Shown piece after piece: positions 45,480 through 57,845 of a stretch of 64,000 nucleotides of DNA. This stretch comes from Fennellomyces sp. T-0311 (Eukaryota; Mucoromycota; Mucoromycetes; Mucorales; Lichtheimiaceae): NCBI GenBank assembly GCA_025266875.1, contig JALLLT010000009.1, forward strand, positions 248,001-312,000. The letters are read 5' to 3'. Under the pieces are notes generated by a model. The model ran no database searches. It saw nothing but the letters and a program-made list of their open reading frames with translations, and was not told the DNA's origin. A program made the position numbers and the translations under genes. Numbering within the stretch: position 1 is the first letter of the stretch; the number at the start of each line of letters is the position of its first letter.

Positions 45480-45712
45480 ACGGATAGGATAGCACTGATC
45501 GATCACAGACAATGTGCATAAGATCCCCAAAATAAAACTACTTTTCGCACAGAAAAAAAGTCCTCAGTAATGCTATATATGGAACCAACATGTTTAAACT
45601 GGCTTTTTTTTTTAGCTTAAAAGTACTCTCACCCGATATCTTCTCTCAAGAGGAATAAAAAGACGGACGCACAAGTTTTCGCGACATTCACTTCCACAGC
45701 AAGTACCGCTAC

Positions 45713-45919
45713 GTGAAATTGTATGAAGACAATCCTTCTTCGCAACGGACAGCTCTGGAACAAGTTTTAAGAACGCCGGCTAAGTTTTCTGTGGCCTCTT
45801 GGCACATATGGCATATTGTATGGAAGAGGAGTATCCAACTTGCAGACCAAAAAGCGAAAGACCTCTATCAAGCCGTCTTTATCTCCAGAAAACATATATG
45901 CAAAAGTTGTCACAGCTAG
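45713..45919 (+). pseudogene. Short F-box-family fragment
   Basis: A 68-codon frame resembles the post-F-box part of the gene at 44.2 kb (VASWHIWHIVWKRS...DLYQAVFISRKHICKSC versus LSVWNTIWN...GFYESVLASSDQICEGC) and stops right after the first CxxC. The F-box itself is missing. It is best read as a decayed tandem fragment. Confidence 0.45.
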
Positions 45920-46227
45920 TGCACTATGAAAGTCATTTTCACTCCTGATACGGAATCAACGGACCATCTGCTGTATTAGCCCAAGCAGTAATCGATGGTC
46001 TCATGCGCGATGCATATAATTGCACGGTCACCTATTTCATCTTCGCAATGTACACTGCTATGGTGCCAAGCTGACAACAGTATCCAGTACAGTCTTACGT
46101 GCCAAAGCTACGAGTTCTTCAAGGACTCTGTTTGCATGGGTCGTTACACCAGCTGCCAGCAGTACCGTCACCGGTTATAGCGTATGTAACTCAGCAACAT
46201 TTTTTTAACTTTGACATCTTTCCAATC
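45920..46227. other. Intergenic
   Basis: No supported feature apart from the upstream region of the methyltransferase gene. Confidence 0.4.
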
Positions 46228-47181
46228 ATGGCTGATGAAGAGGGTTTCGCAGGCGATCTCTTTGGGGTAACCTAAGCTGCTTCCGTAAGAAGATTAGCAT
46301 TCTTACAATGACAACGATTCAGTCCGATGAAGAATACCAAGCACCCGCACCAACAACCGAAGTATATACTCGTCAAAATGAGCGTAAGCTTGGCTGCACA
46401 TTGTCATTAAAAAAATTGACTGATCGTTAACGATCGTTTGGTGGTAGACAGCCAACCACGCTCATTAAGTATTCAGCTGGTTGGTTCGCATCCACTGTGG
46501 GCACATCATTTATGGAACGCATCGAAAGTATTCGCGTCCTTCTTCGACTCACATCCAGAGATTTGTCGCGATAAATACATTCTCGAACTCGGTGCTGGTG
46601 GCGCATTGCCTAGTCTGGTTGCAGCAGCCAACAATGCGGCCAAGGTCGTGGTCACAGATTATCCGGACAAGGAATTGATCGACAATATTCAATACAACGT
46701 GGATACCAACCGTCTGGGCGAGCGCATCCTTGTTGAGGTAACGACTTTGATACCGTCGCGTGGGGTTGCTGCTTATGTAGAACGATAGGGATACGTGTGG
46801 GGAACTTCAACAGCCGGACTGCGCAAGAAGATCCCTCAGGCGACATACGATGTGATCATTCTCAGCGACCTCGTCTTCAACCACTCACAGCACCATGCCA
46901 TGCTGCGCACATGCCGAGAACTGCTTACCCCCAAAACAGGGCGTGTTTACGTATTTTACACGCATCATCGACCTCACCTTGCCCATCGCGACGTCGAGTT
47001 TTTCAACATTGCTAAGCGACCGTACGATGCGTCTGTGGATCCAGACGACCGGGACGCGGTTGGCTATGGGTTTGAGGTGGACCACTTTCTTCAGGAGAAA
47101 ATGAACGTCATGTTTGAAGAGGATTCTGGAGATGTAGAGGTCCGTTCGACCGTCCACGGGTGGCAGCTGTGGCTCCCATAG
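46228..47181 (+). CDS. EFM7: EFM7/NNT1-like protein N-methyltransferase
   Basis: Four exons: 46228-46266, 46323-46383, 46448-46737, 46789-47181; 260 residues, the same length as yeast Efm7. It is a Rossmann methyltransferase of family 16: SHPLWAHHLWNASKVFASFF precedes motif I (LELGAGGALPSLVAA), followed by VVTDYPD, SDLVFNHSQH and a C-terminal VHGWQLWLP. Efm7 methylates the N terminus and Lys2/3 of translation elongation factor eEF1A; the earlier name NNT1 (nicotinamide methyltransferase) is historical. The acidic N terminus (MADEEGFAGDLFG) fits that family. All phases agree. Confidence 0.9.
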
Positions 47182-47305
47182 CAAACGTTAATAGCACCTT
47201 TACTGTGTAATTATATTACATATTATCATCCAAAGAAGAAAAAAAAAGAAGAAAAAGAAGAGGGCAGAGGCGGGAAGGGGCGCTTCCCCTCAGTCGTTGC
47301 GTGTT

Positions 47306-48970
47306 TCAGCGTATTGTTGCTTTGCTTTTCATTTCCGCCGCCGATAGTGGCTGGAAGTTGTGGATGTCGATTCCACGCGATAACAGTTCTGCCTCCGTGT
47401 GCGGCGGCACCAGCTTAGGGATCAGCTCGGGCTTTATTGACAGTTCTAATTGCAAGCATAAACCGATCAGTACAACACATCCTCGCCTGCATCCATTGTG
47501 CACGTTACCATGAGCTGAGAAGTCGAACAGCCTTGGCAGTGGCTTTCCGTTAGCGAGACGAGTTTCCGGGTTGCGCAATTCATCAAAGAACGAGTGGGCC
47601 ATGGCGTCGATGGCGGACAGCCGCTTCATGGGTGCATACTGCAGTAAGTAGCTTAAGAACTCGATGGCTTCGGGCGGCGTCCGTGATTTAAAGATCTACA
47701 AACACATTGGAAAGGCAATCAACATGATACGATCCAGATTGGACACACGCACACACACACACACACAATACACCATCCACAGCACACGAAACACTCACAA
47801 AACCCCCTTAAAGTTTGCAATCGAACGAACCTTGGTTAAAGGGTGCGGCTTTATTTGCGGAAATCGATGGTCGGTGTAATTCGGGTTCATGGCTAGAAGC
47901 TGCTCCTTGGATGGGGTGCCGAGCACTTTGATGATCTCGACCAGCTGGTCGATGCCGCTCTCGCCGGGAAACATGGGATGGCACAGCATCAGCTCTGCCA
48001 TCACGCAGCCAGTGGACCAAATATCAATGTTGACGGTGTAGTTTGTTGCGCCGAATATCAGCTCGGGTGCCCGGTAGTAGCGCGAGCAGATGTATGACAC
48101 GTTGGGCTCCCCGGCAACAAGTACCTTGGCACTGTGCAACGGCAAAAGGTTAGGAACAAGGAGGGGCAATTTGACTATGTATGTAAATACGCACCTGCCA
48201 AAATCACAGAGCTTGAGCACTCCGCTGGCTGGATCAAGTAATAAGTTCTGCGGTTTAATGTCACGGTGACATATTCCCAGTGAGTGGATGTACGCAAGCG
48301 AGCGCAGCAGCTGGTAGGTGTAGAGTTTAACGTGGAGCATTGGGATTGTCTGCTTCTGCTTTGCATAATGGCGAGAGGCGCGATACACTGTTTCGGGAAT
48401 GTACTCCAAGACCAGGTTCAAATACACTTCGTCTTTCTGCATAAACAGGTCATACGTTATACAAACCCGTCCACATCCAACCCACCTTCTCTCCCTCCCT
48501 CCCGCGGTACGTTACCTTGACGTCGCCATGGCTATAGAAGAACGCCTTCAGCGACACTATATTTGGATGGGAGACACTTCGCATGATCTGCAGCTCTCGG
48601 TTCTATGTGTAACAACAGAGGCTCAGTAATCGCATCAAACGTTGGTGATCCTGTTCAGCTGTACCTTGAACCGTCTATCCTGCAGCACCTTCTTAATCGC
48701 AACCTCTTCGCCTGTGCGCAGCAGCTTGGCCTGGTACACCACGCCGAATGATCCATTACCGGCGACTTTGTGGTTGGCATAGTGGAGCTGTATGTCCTGG
48801 CCGGTCTTGCCATCCTTGGCGGCAACTTTTATCACTTTCAGTGGATCGGCGTCACCTGCAGAAAAAAAAACGTATGTGTGAATCGCCCAGAGAAAACTCA
48901 AAATGTACGCTCGAGAATGGCAAAAAGTCTTACCAATTATCTTCAAACCACTCATTGGACCGTGCGCCAT
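47306..48970 (-). CDS. Glycogen synthase kinase 3 (shaggy/RIM11 type)
   Basis: Seven exons: 48970-48934, 48855-48665, 48602-48516, 48436-48195, 48131-47831, 47695-47509, 47445-47306; 394 residues. All kinase landmarks are present: [10 protein letters not shown] loop, VAIKKV lysine, [12 protein letters not shown] catalytic loop, DFG, and [12 protein letters not shown] with the activating tyrosine. The CMGC insert ([21 protein letters not shown]) is GSK3-type. In fungi GSK3 acts in stress, meiosis and glycogen control. The donor of intron 5 is GTTCGT. It is followed on the same strand by another CMGC kinase upstream. Confidence 0.96.
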
Positions 48971-49451
48971 TATTGTAATTCAACAGGGTCGGACTACAGC
49001 ATTTGCATTAGCGACAATGTCAGGTAAAAAGCATAGCGCATCTGTGCTGAGCACATCTCTCTTGTGCACCCGTTGAAAAGGCCCAGAAAGGGAAGAACTG
49101 AAAAATACTCACTATTTTTATAAAGGAAAGAGGGAACGGGGCAATGCGCAATGATGCTAAAGGGAAATAAGGAACTGTATGCGTTTGTGGAGAGTGCTAT
49201 GAGTGCGTGGCTATATATATGCTATGTGGAGTGGTGTGTGTGTGAAAGTATGTGTGTGTTTGTGCAGTGCGCGAAGTAAGAGAAAGAGAAAGAGAGAGGA
49301 AAGAGGAAGGTGGTAGCCCCCCGCGCTCCTCCCTGGCTGACAGCACCCAGCTCCCAGCACTGGGCACGAGGCCCTCATTGTAACACCGGTCAGCGAAACC
49401 TTTCCGCGGCTTGCAACTTGCTTTGCTTCCCCTTCCAGTCGCCCAGGGAGC
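48971..49451. other. Intergenic, upstream of GSK3
   Basis: GA-rich and GT-rich tracts (GAGAAAGAGAAAGAGAGAGG near 49280). Holds the GSK3 promoter and the 3' flank of the YAK1 gene. No gene. Confidence 0.4.
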
Positions 49452-51647
49452 TCATTGCGTCGATTGTTGCCGCAGCCGCAACCTGCTCTCGTCCCTGGAC
49501 GCCACGTAGGACGATCGTCGGGACCCTCGATTCGCCTGAGGAAGATTCGTCGCCGTGCTGATTCCAGACGTTTGTTCCTTGTTGCTCATTTCCACGGGCG
49601 ACAACGGGGGTGTGCCAATATCAACAGGAACAAACGATGTGGTCTTGTTGATCGGCTTCTCTTCCTTGTGTTGGTCGATAGAATGCTCACCTGAGCTGAC
49701 ACTGCAGATGCAGCAGTTTGAGAGATCCTCCTTCTCAGCTACAATGCTGTCGTCAAGAACATAGCGTCCTGTGATGAACGGGTGATGCTTGGCTTCATGT
49801 GGCGTTATTCGTCGCAGCGGATCAATCTGGAGCGTTTGCTTCAAAAAGTCCACCAGCAATTCTCGCTTCTTCTTCTCTGTGGCGTGTGCGTCGTTAGTGT
49901 CTACAGTAGCACCAAGCGATTGTGTGTGCTCTACCTTTCGCCTTGTCACGTTCACTCATGTGCTTCCGTGGCAATGGGTACGTCAAGATAAGCTTCTCGA
50001 TATCAGCTGTGGCAAAATACTTTTTGCCCGGCTTCTCGTCCCTGCTCTCCTCGTCCATGTATTGATGTATGCTCTTAAAGGTATAGTGTATCCGCCCATC
50101 GGATTCGACGCGGTTGAAAAAACGCCTTGCGTTTCTCCCTTGCTCGGTCATGTACACGGGAGGCAATCTGCGGTGTAATAATTAGCCGCGGTTGCACAAA
50201 CATTTATGCAGCACTTTTTACCCAAGCGAATCGATGATGCGCGATAATTGGTTGTACTCTGAGCTTCCTGGAAACAGCGGCAGTCCGAGGAATAACTCAG
50301 CCACTAGGTAAATTGCATTGAGTCGCTCCATCCACCACATCCTTTTCATACGTCAACCCTCCCTTACCTATGCATCCAAGCGACCACATGTCGATGGCAC
50401 TCGTATACTTTAGCCCCAAAAGCACCTCGGGGGACCGATAAAACCGCGATTGGATATAAGTGTACAGCCGCTGAGACTGGTGACATGCCGACCCAAAGTC
50501 AACAACTTTGATGTTGGGCGACTCAAGGTTCTGGAGCAGAATGTTCTCGGGTTTCAGATCGCAATGGATGATATGTGCTTCCTTGAGGATAATTAAAACG
50601 TCAACGATCTGTGCTGCAAGTACTCGAACTAGGTTTATCGATAATCCGCGGAATCGGTTTTGCTTTATCAACTCGTACAAGTTGACTGAAAGGAGTTCAA
50701 GTACGAGGCATAGATGATGGCGATGCGAGAATACATCTAGCAGGCGCAAGATATGATGCTCTCCTGTGGGGTCGTATCTTTGGTTAAGCTAATGATGATC
50801 ATGATGATGCATGTTGATTAGTAAACGTGATTTATATCTAGTCATGTGAATTCACCAACATGCTTCAAAATATCAACTTCGACCATGCTTTGCTTCAAGT
50901 ATGCGGGCTTGTTCTTGATAACCTTGACGCCCACCATCTTGCCTGTCGAGGTATCCACGCACTTTACAACCTGACCAAATGTGCCAGATCCAAGCATTTC
51001 ACGTACAATGTAGCTTGAAATACGTACATGTGGGGGATCGTCAGTACTTTGGCACATAGTCATCCCCTTTCGTGTACTTACCTTTTACCCCCATCAGCAC
51101 CTCCCAAAACACCATTGACGTATAGAATAAGATCAGAGTTTTCATTATCGTAAAAATCATTTTTGCATCCTTTGCTGGGCTTTGTAAGCACCCGTCGTGG
51201 ATTCCGTGTTGAATCGTACCGAAATGCCGGATTTCGTTTTGTATATGTGTGGCGCAAATGGACCGTCAAGGCAATAATAGGCTAATGGGTTTGCAAATCA
51301 ACTCAATTATATCCAAGGTAACCCCCCAAAAAATTTTTACCATGGTAGCATACCTTGACTCCCTCGCTTCTAATAACATGACCATGATTATGCGCATCAA
51401 AAGGAGGTCGATGAAACGCACTCCCATGGGGTGACAGTTGCTCGTGAACACATAGTGTTGTTGCCACGGAACAAACCGTGGATGGGGGCGACAACATAGG
51501 TATATTTTCTTTTTGTCGCACATTTTTACTATGCCAACCTAACACACCACTCCAAGTTTGTCGTCTTCTTCCTACTGTCCGCTGCGATTCTTCGTCGAAA
51601 TGGCCGGATTTCGCGTCCAAAGATTCTTGTTTACTGAATCGACGCAT
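49452..51647 (-). CDS. YAK1: YAK1/DYRK-family dual-specificity kinase
   Basis: Seven exons: 51647-51354, 51281-51082, 51013-50860, 50788-50368, 50303-50222, 50167-49935, 49876-49452; 602 residues. The DH-box region is typical of YAK1 ([43 protein letters not shown]). The kinase has [33 protein letters not shown] and the YxY activation loop ([14 protein letters not shown]) for tyrosine autophosphorylation. The C-terminal tail is Ser/Arg-rich. YAK1 restrains growth downstream of PKA and TOR. The first exon is the least certain part, since the N-terminal 98 residues are poorly conserved. One intron has a GTTGGT donor. Confidence 0.92.
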
Positions 51648-52435
51648 GTCACCACGATTATACTGTTGCAGAAAGCCCCCGGAATCTCTTCTCTCTGGGG
51701 GACCGGGGGTCCTAGTAACTCCCGAGTAAAAGGTTTCGGATAAACCCTTTCAAAAATTATGCGGGTTCATGGTGTCAAAGTGTGAACTATCAGCGGCAGA
51801 TCAATTTTACCGTTCCAACTGATCGGAAAAGTGTTTGTTGTTAATGACATTGCAAGGTCTCGACTCATAGGCTTGAACTGGAAATACCCTTTGCTCCTTC
51901 GCATTTATTTCTTTATCACGTTCATTGCATTCCTCGGCTGCACTCTATCGCAAATACTGATGCTTGCTGCGATAAGGTGTTTCTTCTAGTTCCACAAAAA
52001 AATGAGGATTAGCAGGCTACCACTACTAGATATCCTGCTTGTTTTCATTCTAGAAATGTCTATGTTTGCTACCCTACGTATTCTGGTCGAGACCTATAAT
52101 GGCTCCCAGTTAATACTCTTGTTTTGCAAGGAGTGTGTGTAATTAGTATTACGAATACTGCGAATGGGCCTTGCAGGAACTATAAACTGATGCACTTGAA
52201 TATCCTCTTCTAGCCTTTAGCAAGAGCATCATCTAAAAAGCAACTTCTTCACTCGGGCGACATATTAACATTTCCAGGGTCAGTTTCCTCTGAGAAAAAA
52301 AAATACTATTAGCGCTTCACATGACGGACATAAAACATGACATCAATCAATTTTAAATTGCTTGATTTATCAAGATTCATCTCATTTTTCAATAGCAAGG
52401 CTTCCTTTCCGCTTTACATACTCGCTTCTCATTCG
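51648..52435. other. Intergenic
   Basis: Upstream of YAK1 on - and of the F-box pseudogene on +. No supported gene or repeat. Confidence 0.4.
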
Positions 52436-53781
52436 ATGCTTTCTAAAGAAGAGCAAATCAATCCAGCTTACACCAATCCAACACCCAAACTCCTGTTTGA
52501 GCTATGGGAACTGATACTCCAGCACCTTGTTCCTTCGCAATTGACAACTTTGGCGCAGACATCAGAACTGCTCAACCAGAATGTCCGTGGTCTTTCCGTA
52601 TGGCAAGTTATCTGGAACACTGTGGAGCTCTCTACCCGGCAAGCGAAAAGCGAGCACCAAGACTTTTACAAAGAGGTTATGACTTTTAGCGAGCGGATTT
52701 GCGAAAGCTGTTACTGCTATTTCAGTATAATTCAATTACTACTTGCACCACGTCGAGAGCGCAAAGAGGAGCTTCTGAAAATATCGCCATTATGTGACAC
52801 AAGAAAACTATGCAAGGCATGCGATGATACGCGGACGGAACTATGGCAAAGACGGCAAGACGAGCTGGAAAGCTACCCTAAAGGTCAAAATAAAGGCCAA
52901 AAGATGCAATGCAAGTTTGCTACCGGAGCGGCAATGTCCGTACATATGGTCTGGGAATCAAAAGGTCTTACAGGCCACCGTTGACTTTATCTTTTTGCGA
53001 ATCCGTTCCTACCGAATTTGAAGTACTGCTGCCAAGGCATACCAGACAATCAAAACTTGCGCCAAAGCTTCATGAACGTGGAATAAAATTTCAAAGACAT
53101 CTCAAATCATTCAAAGCTAATGGTTATATTCAACATGGAAAAGGCTCTTTGGACCAGGCAGTGGAATCAGCGGCAAGATTATACTGGTACCGTTGCAATA
53201 CAAAGTACGAGAGTTTTCGCCAACAAGTGAATAGAGGAAATCCACCGATATTTTCAGATATGCTGTCATCGTCCTACGTACAAGAAGAAGCTTTGAAAGG
53301 GTATATTAGTACGCGGTTCAAAAACAATCGGTGGTCTCATGTGAAAGACGATGCCGGTACACTGGACCGACCGCCGAGTTCACTTTGGGTCCTTATTGAA
53401 AAGCTATCACATGTCGAGTGTAAGAATTATGCCATCCACTGTATTTCTATAAGCGCTCATACAATCGCCAAGCAACCGCATACCTTAATTGACGTGCTTA
53501 TACAGGCGATGGATGATGGTGCAAGGAACACAAAGAGACTGCCAGAGGCAGTATCAGTGCCAATATTGTCACTCAGCGAAGGCTTAAGGCATTCTTGGGC
53601 GAATTGTCCTTTTGTTTGTTACTGCAATCCTGCAGAGTTAAACGGTGTGAGCTACAAAGCAAGAATAACTTTCAATAAAAAAAACTCCTTGTTCAGGGTA
53701 TCTCGATATGAAATATGGTTGTTCTCAAGAGATACAAAGCGCGTTGTAACAGTGTATAGAAAGCCGTCTTTTACTTGTTGA
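52436..53781 (+). pseudogene. Frameshifted F-box/CxxC paralogue
   Basis: It aligns along its length with the intact F-box gene at 44.2 kb: LLFELWELILQHLVPSQLTTLAQ, CESC and CKAC pairs, WSHVKDDAGTLDRPPSSLW. Two single-base insertions break it. One lies at about 52873-52897, where the family sequence moves to the next frame (KAKRCNASLLPE). The other lies in a T run at about 52991-52998, moving to the third frame (ESVPTEFEVLLPR). The C-terminal end diverges as well. With two lesions it is probably a pseudogene; homopolymer sequencing error is possible for the second. A further in-frame ATG lies upstream at 52337. Confidence 0.8.
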
Positions 53782-54164
53782 CTCCAAATCACTTGATACT
53801 TATCAGTCACATCAGCTGTAGACGAAGAAACCAGGTTGACGTTCCTCGGTAGCTTTAGTTAATAGCTTTATTCCACTCATTTCGAGCTACAGATGAGGCA
53901 CACACCAAAAACGGTACCGTTATTATATGCACTAATATATGAACATATTATAAGAAGGATATTTTATTCGGATAAAGGTGTTCCGCAGAATGTGGCCCTT
54001 GAACCATTAGCATAAGCTTAATATATAGGGCTTCCAGATCTCATCATTGGAAAGTAATATTACGCTCTTGGTCCACTCGAAAGATCTTGCTGATTGAACG
54101 TATTATCATCGACTGGTGCTGTTGAAGCAAGCCTACAAAAAAAGATAAAAGGACTCAACATATT
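53782..54164. other. AT-rich spacer
   Basis: Lies between the F-box pseudogene and repeat arm 2; nothing recognisable. Confidence 0.4.
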
Positions 54165-54990
54165 CCATGATATCAAAGGATTCAACGAATGAGGATGTCG
54201 TTCGGGTGAGAGCATTCAACATCTACGAAGAGGAGTACTGTATACGTCCGATACCTGCTGGCACATATTGTCTATGCCAGGACGGGTAATTGTCGTAACC
54301 AAGACGTGGTATCTACCGTGTACTAAGTATATCAAGTGTATCATACATGACTACTCAGCATGCGCGAAAGCCCCTTCTGGTTGAACAGAGACAGTGCTGG
54401 GCGAAGCTGTTGAAGCTTCAAAGGCAACGCCTTAGAGCCGCCTTAGGTACAACGTTCTCAGGCATCTCCATAGCTTGTGTTTGTATTGGAGAACAAAGCT
54501 CGGAAAAGGTATGATAAGATATAGCCTGTAGCCTGGCTCCGTAGACGTCATTTACATTTGTGAACTAATCTATTGGGTTGCTATGACAGACCGCCACGGA
54601 GTATGTCGCTAGACAATTTGGGAATCAAAGGACCTTTCTGTATGTGAACAACCAGAACAATATCACAGAGAAATACTTATCAAATGACCGCAGCAAGCAG
54701 CACTAACACCTGCACCAAGGGATCTGGCGACAATGATCGCGTTGGGGACCAAATACATTTATCAAAATCAAGATGAGCAATCAGCAAGGTGGGGAAATGA
54801 AAACACATGATTACTTACCAGGCCGATAAAATGAATGCTCTGGAGAAAGACTTTGATACGGTTGCGCTGCATTAAGAAATTGAGTAGGGTTTTAAAGTAG
54901 CGACTTTGCTCTCTGGTCATGGGGAATTCATGGTCACTACCTCGTCCAGTAGCTGAACCCTAGCCATTGCGGTGGACACATAAAGCTTGT
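54165..54990 (-). repeat. Degenerate coding repeat, arm 2 of an inverted pair
   Basis: The reverse complement matches 36480-37350. Shared protein-like pieces include ASTASPSTVSVQPEGAFAHA, YLVHGRYHVLVTTITRPGI and MCPAGIGRIQYSSS-type ends when read with small shifts. This copy carries more stops than arm 1. It sits directly downstream of and facing the F-box pseudogene. Confidence 0.7.
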
Positions 54991-55558
54991 TGACTATCTG
55001 TCCAAGTTAATCTGCAGCGCTCTCTAGTAGAATTATTTCCTTCCCTCTGCTCGATGCTCCTAAAGCAGATACGTATAGAGAGAGCCAATGATTCCCTTCT
55101 TCGCGAATAGGATGATCAAATTCATAGTTGATGACTTGCGTAAGCACAGCCAAATAATAAAATAGTCTAGCAGTGAGCAAAATCAGTAATTGACGCGTCT
55201 GCTATATACGTATAAGCAAGTATTTAAGTAATCTGTACGAACGTATGTATGTGCGCGATAAATGATCAAGCTACCCATCCGTCTACCAAATGGTTCTGAC
55301 TACAGTTTTTCTCTTTTCCTGATGTGCCGTAATCTCTTTTCAATGACATAACCGAGCATGGCCGAATAAAAAGTTATTCGTTGGCGCATGTCCATACTTG
55401 CATCTCTCTTTTAATATCTGTCAACTGACCAGAACCCACTAGCTTTATGCTACGTAGCATATGCGCAATCGCAATGTTGCATTGAAGTAGTCACGTTTCA
55501 CAGGGATAAGGAATAAAATGCTTCTCTTTTTTTTTGCATAGGTCTTGGCAATAAACGA
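54991..55558. other. AT-rich intergenic region
   Basis: No supported feature. Confidence 0.4.
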
Positions 55559-56444
55559 TTAGAACAAGTAGTACCTAATCAGTAACACACCTAATATAAC
55601 CGACGCAATGATGGCTGGCGGGCCATATTTCCGGTAAAGTGCCTGCAGATTAAGATGGCGCGCCTTATCCTTGAACATTTTGGCGCTATCCTTCAGCTCT
55701 CCCGAAATATGGCTCATCCCTAAAGCCATGTTAGCACATGTCTCCTTTGGTTCTCCCTAAAAACACGTACGATCCAAACTGTCACCACGCCACAAAAGAT
55801 CCTCCATGTTTTTAGTCATGATACGGGTGACATCCTGTAAATCCTCATTCAGCTTGGTCAAGTTATTTTGCGTTCGCGTGTCTTGGTATATTCTCTTTGT
55901 CTTTTGCATGAACGTGTCTATCGCTGTTGGTCAGCTTCTTGCGCATTGTTGGCTCGCAGAGTAAATATACCAAATTTGACGAATGCGTATGGTCGCAGTC
56001 CAGGCTTCTCTGCCTCATTTCCATAGCTCATGTTGAATTCCTTGGCCAGTTCTTCAAGGTAGCTGAAGGCAAGCTTGCGAGGGTATGATTTGTCGCAGAT
56101 GCACAGATAGCACACACTGCCCTCAATGATGTAGCTGCATAAAGGCGATTTCTTTCGGTTACTGATGCCTTCATTTCCTTTTCCATTGAGCCTTACTGAA
56201 AAACGTATGGGCCTGATTCGATAGAGCATCTCGGTTCGGAATTTACATTGAGTCGCTTAAAGATGCTTTTCGCTTGTCCTTTGTATTCAGCGAGCTCCGT
56301 CTCCACCTTAAAATGGGTTGAACAACTGTGAGAAGGCAAGCTCGCCGTAACTGACATTAGCTCAGCACATACCTGTTCGTCATCCATGCTAGCAGCGAGT
56401 GGTAGGCCATCGGAGACCCGGGCGATAATGGTGGTTTTTACCAT
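55559..56444 (-). CDS. SEC22: R-SNARE SEC22
   Basis: Five exons: 56444-56373, 56306-56197, 56134-55971, 55917-55771, 55719-55559; 217 residues. The longin domain (MVKTTIIARVSDGLPLAASMDDEQ, NSEPRCSIESGPYVF, VCYLCICDKSYPRKLAF, EKPGLRPYAFVKF) leads into the SNARE helix (TRTQNNLTKLNEDLQDV...NMEDLLWRGDSLDRMS), whose central Arg marks an R-SNARE. A C-terminal membrane anchor (PAIIASVILGVLLIRYYLF) follows. It mediates fusion between ER and Golgi in both directions. Strongly conserved; all phases agree. Confidence 0.96.
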
Positions 56445-57845
56445 GTTGAACGAGAAAGAAACACGTTTCCACTGTTTCGCGTGTCAGCACATATTTGCAC
56501 ACCGCCAAAAATTAAAATACGTCGTACTTTAACGACGCTGATGTCTGTGAGCATATGGTGGCTGTGGAATTTGATCGCGATCTCGCCACCTCAACGCTGA
56601 GGGAGCCGAACACAGATAGACACTTTTACTCGGCTACGTACATACGCTGTATTATGCTCAGTTTACTGTGTGATCTGCCAGAAAGAGACTGGATTGGTAA
56701 CTTGGGCTGATCGTATAATTCTGCCGCTACTTACAATATGTCTACTTTTCCGAGCAGCGGTGATCACAGTGATGAACAACTTGTTACATCGATGAGATGA
56801 TAATCGATGCTCTTCTTAACTGTATTATACATGGATAACCTTTTCGGTGGGCTGCTTTACACTGTCGTTGGAGCAGTCTACGGAAAACACCCTTACATGC
56901 GTTGCTGATATACATGAATCACATTACTGTTTACTTAGACATCTGCAGTGATGGTGCTGGCTAAGCAGCGACGAACGCAAGCTTACGTAATTAATGAAGC
57001 ATGCTTATATATGTATGGCAAGAACCCTCAAAGTCAATGGGTACGTATGCGCGGAAAATAAAGTGTTACCTGCTTAAAGCGCGATATATGTACGTATGGT
57101 TTACGGCATACGTGTCAAACTCGGGAAAGAATAAGGATCGGCAATGTTTTATTGGATACAGCACCCGTACATTTAACCGGTATTGTAGACGGCATAGTTG
57201 CTAGAATTGCACATAATATTCGGTACCCTTTATTTACTCTATTCTAATTACCACGAGTACATGTTGACAGATAAACTGATGATGTTCAGCAACTATATAC
57301 ATACCAGCTTACATAGTGAACAGGTTTTGCACGCACGTATAAGTAGGCGCATTTAAATGCCGGGTTGGCTGACAAGTGTATGAAGCATGAAAAAGTTTTC
57401 GGACGATTGCTTTGTGTTTGGCAATCCATAGTGTTATATGCCGTGTAATTGAACCGATTATAACGTGACAACAGGGACGATCTCGATAAGGTACAATATT
57501 ATCGGCAAAGAATATCTTTGGCTAAACCTGCAATATGACAAGGTCTAAATATGGTAACAATGAAATCGGATCCTTTCTGCTATTGAAAACGATTTCAGGT
57601 ACGGTGGGGCCAAAACAAAATGCCAGCATTGATAATGCAAACGGCTCGATATCAGCAGCAGAACATGGCGCTTTTGCATTATAAATCAACGGTAAATTAC
57701 ACCATATGATATGAGACAGATGAAACCATCGAGCCGCTAGATGACGAGAATCAGATGCACACTTGCGTATCCTTGCTAGCAAAAAAAAAAGAAGTAATGC
57801 TCCCCTTCAAGGAAGCTGGGTTTTGCCGCTTTTAAAACAACAATC
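56445..57845. other. AT-rich intergenic region
   Basis: 1.4 kb with only short frames (for example 57001-57204). No gene, RNA gene or repeat is supported. Confidence 0.4.

Noticed and set aside
45995..46208. + frames between the F-box fragment and EFM7
   Set aside because: Overlapping frames with no conserved motif; could be F-box family debris but not demonstrable.
47740..47775. CA-rich run as a separate element
   Set aside because: A short simple repeat inside a GSK3 intron; no further significance seen.
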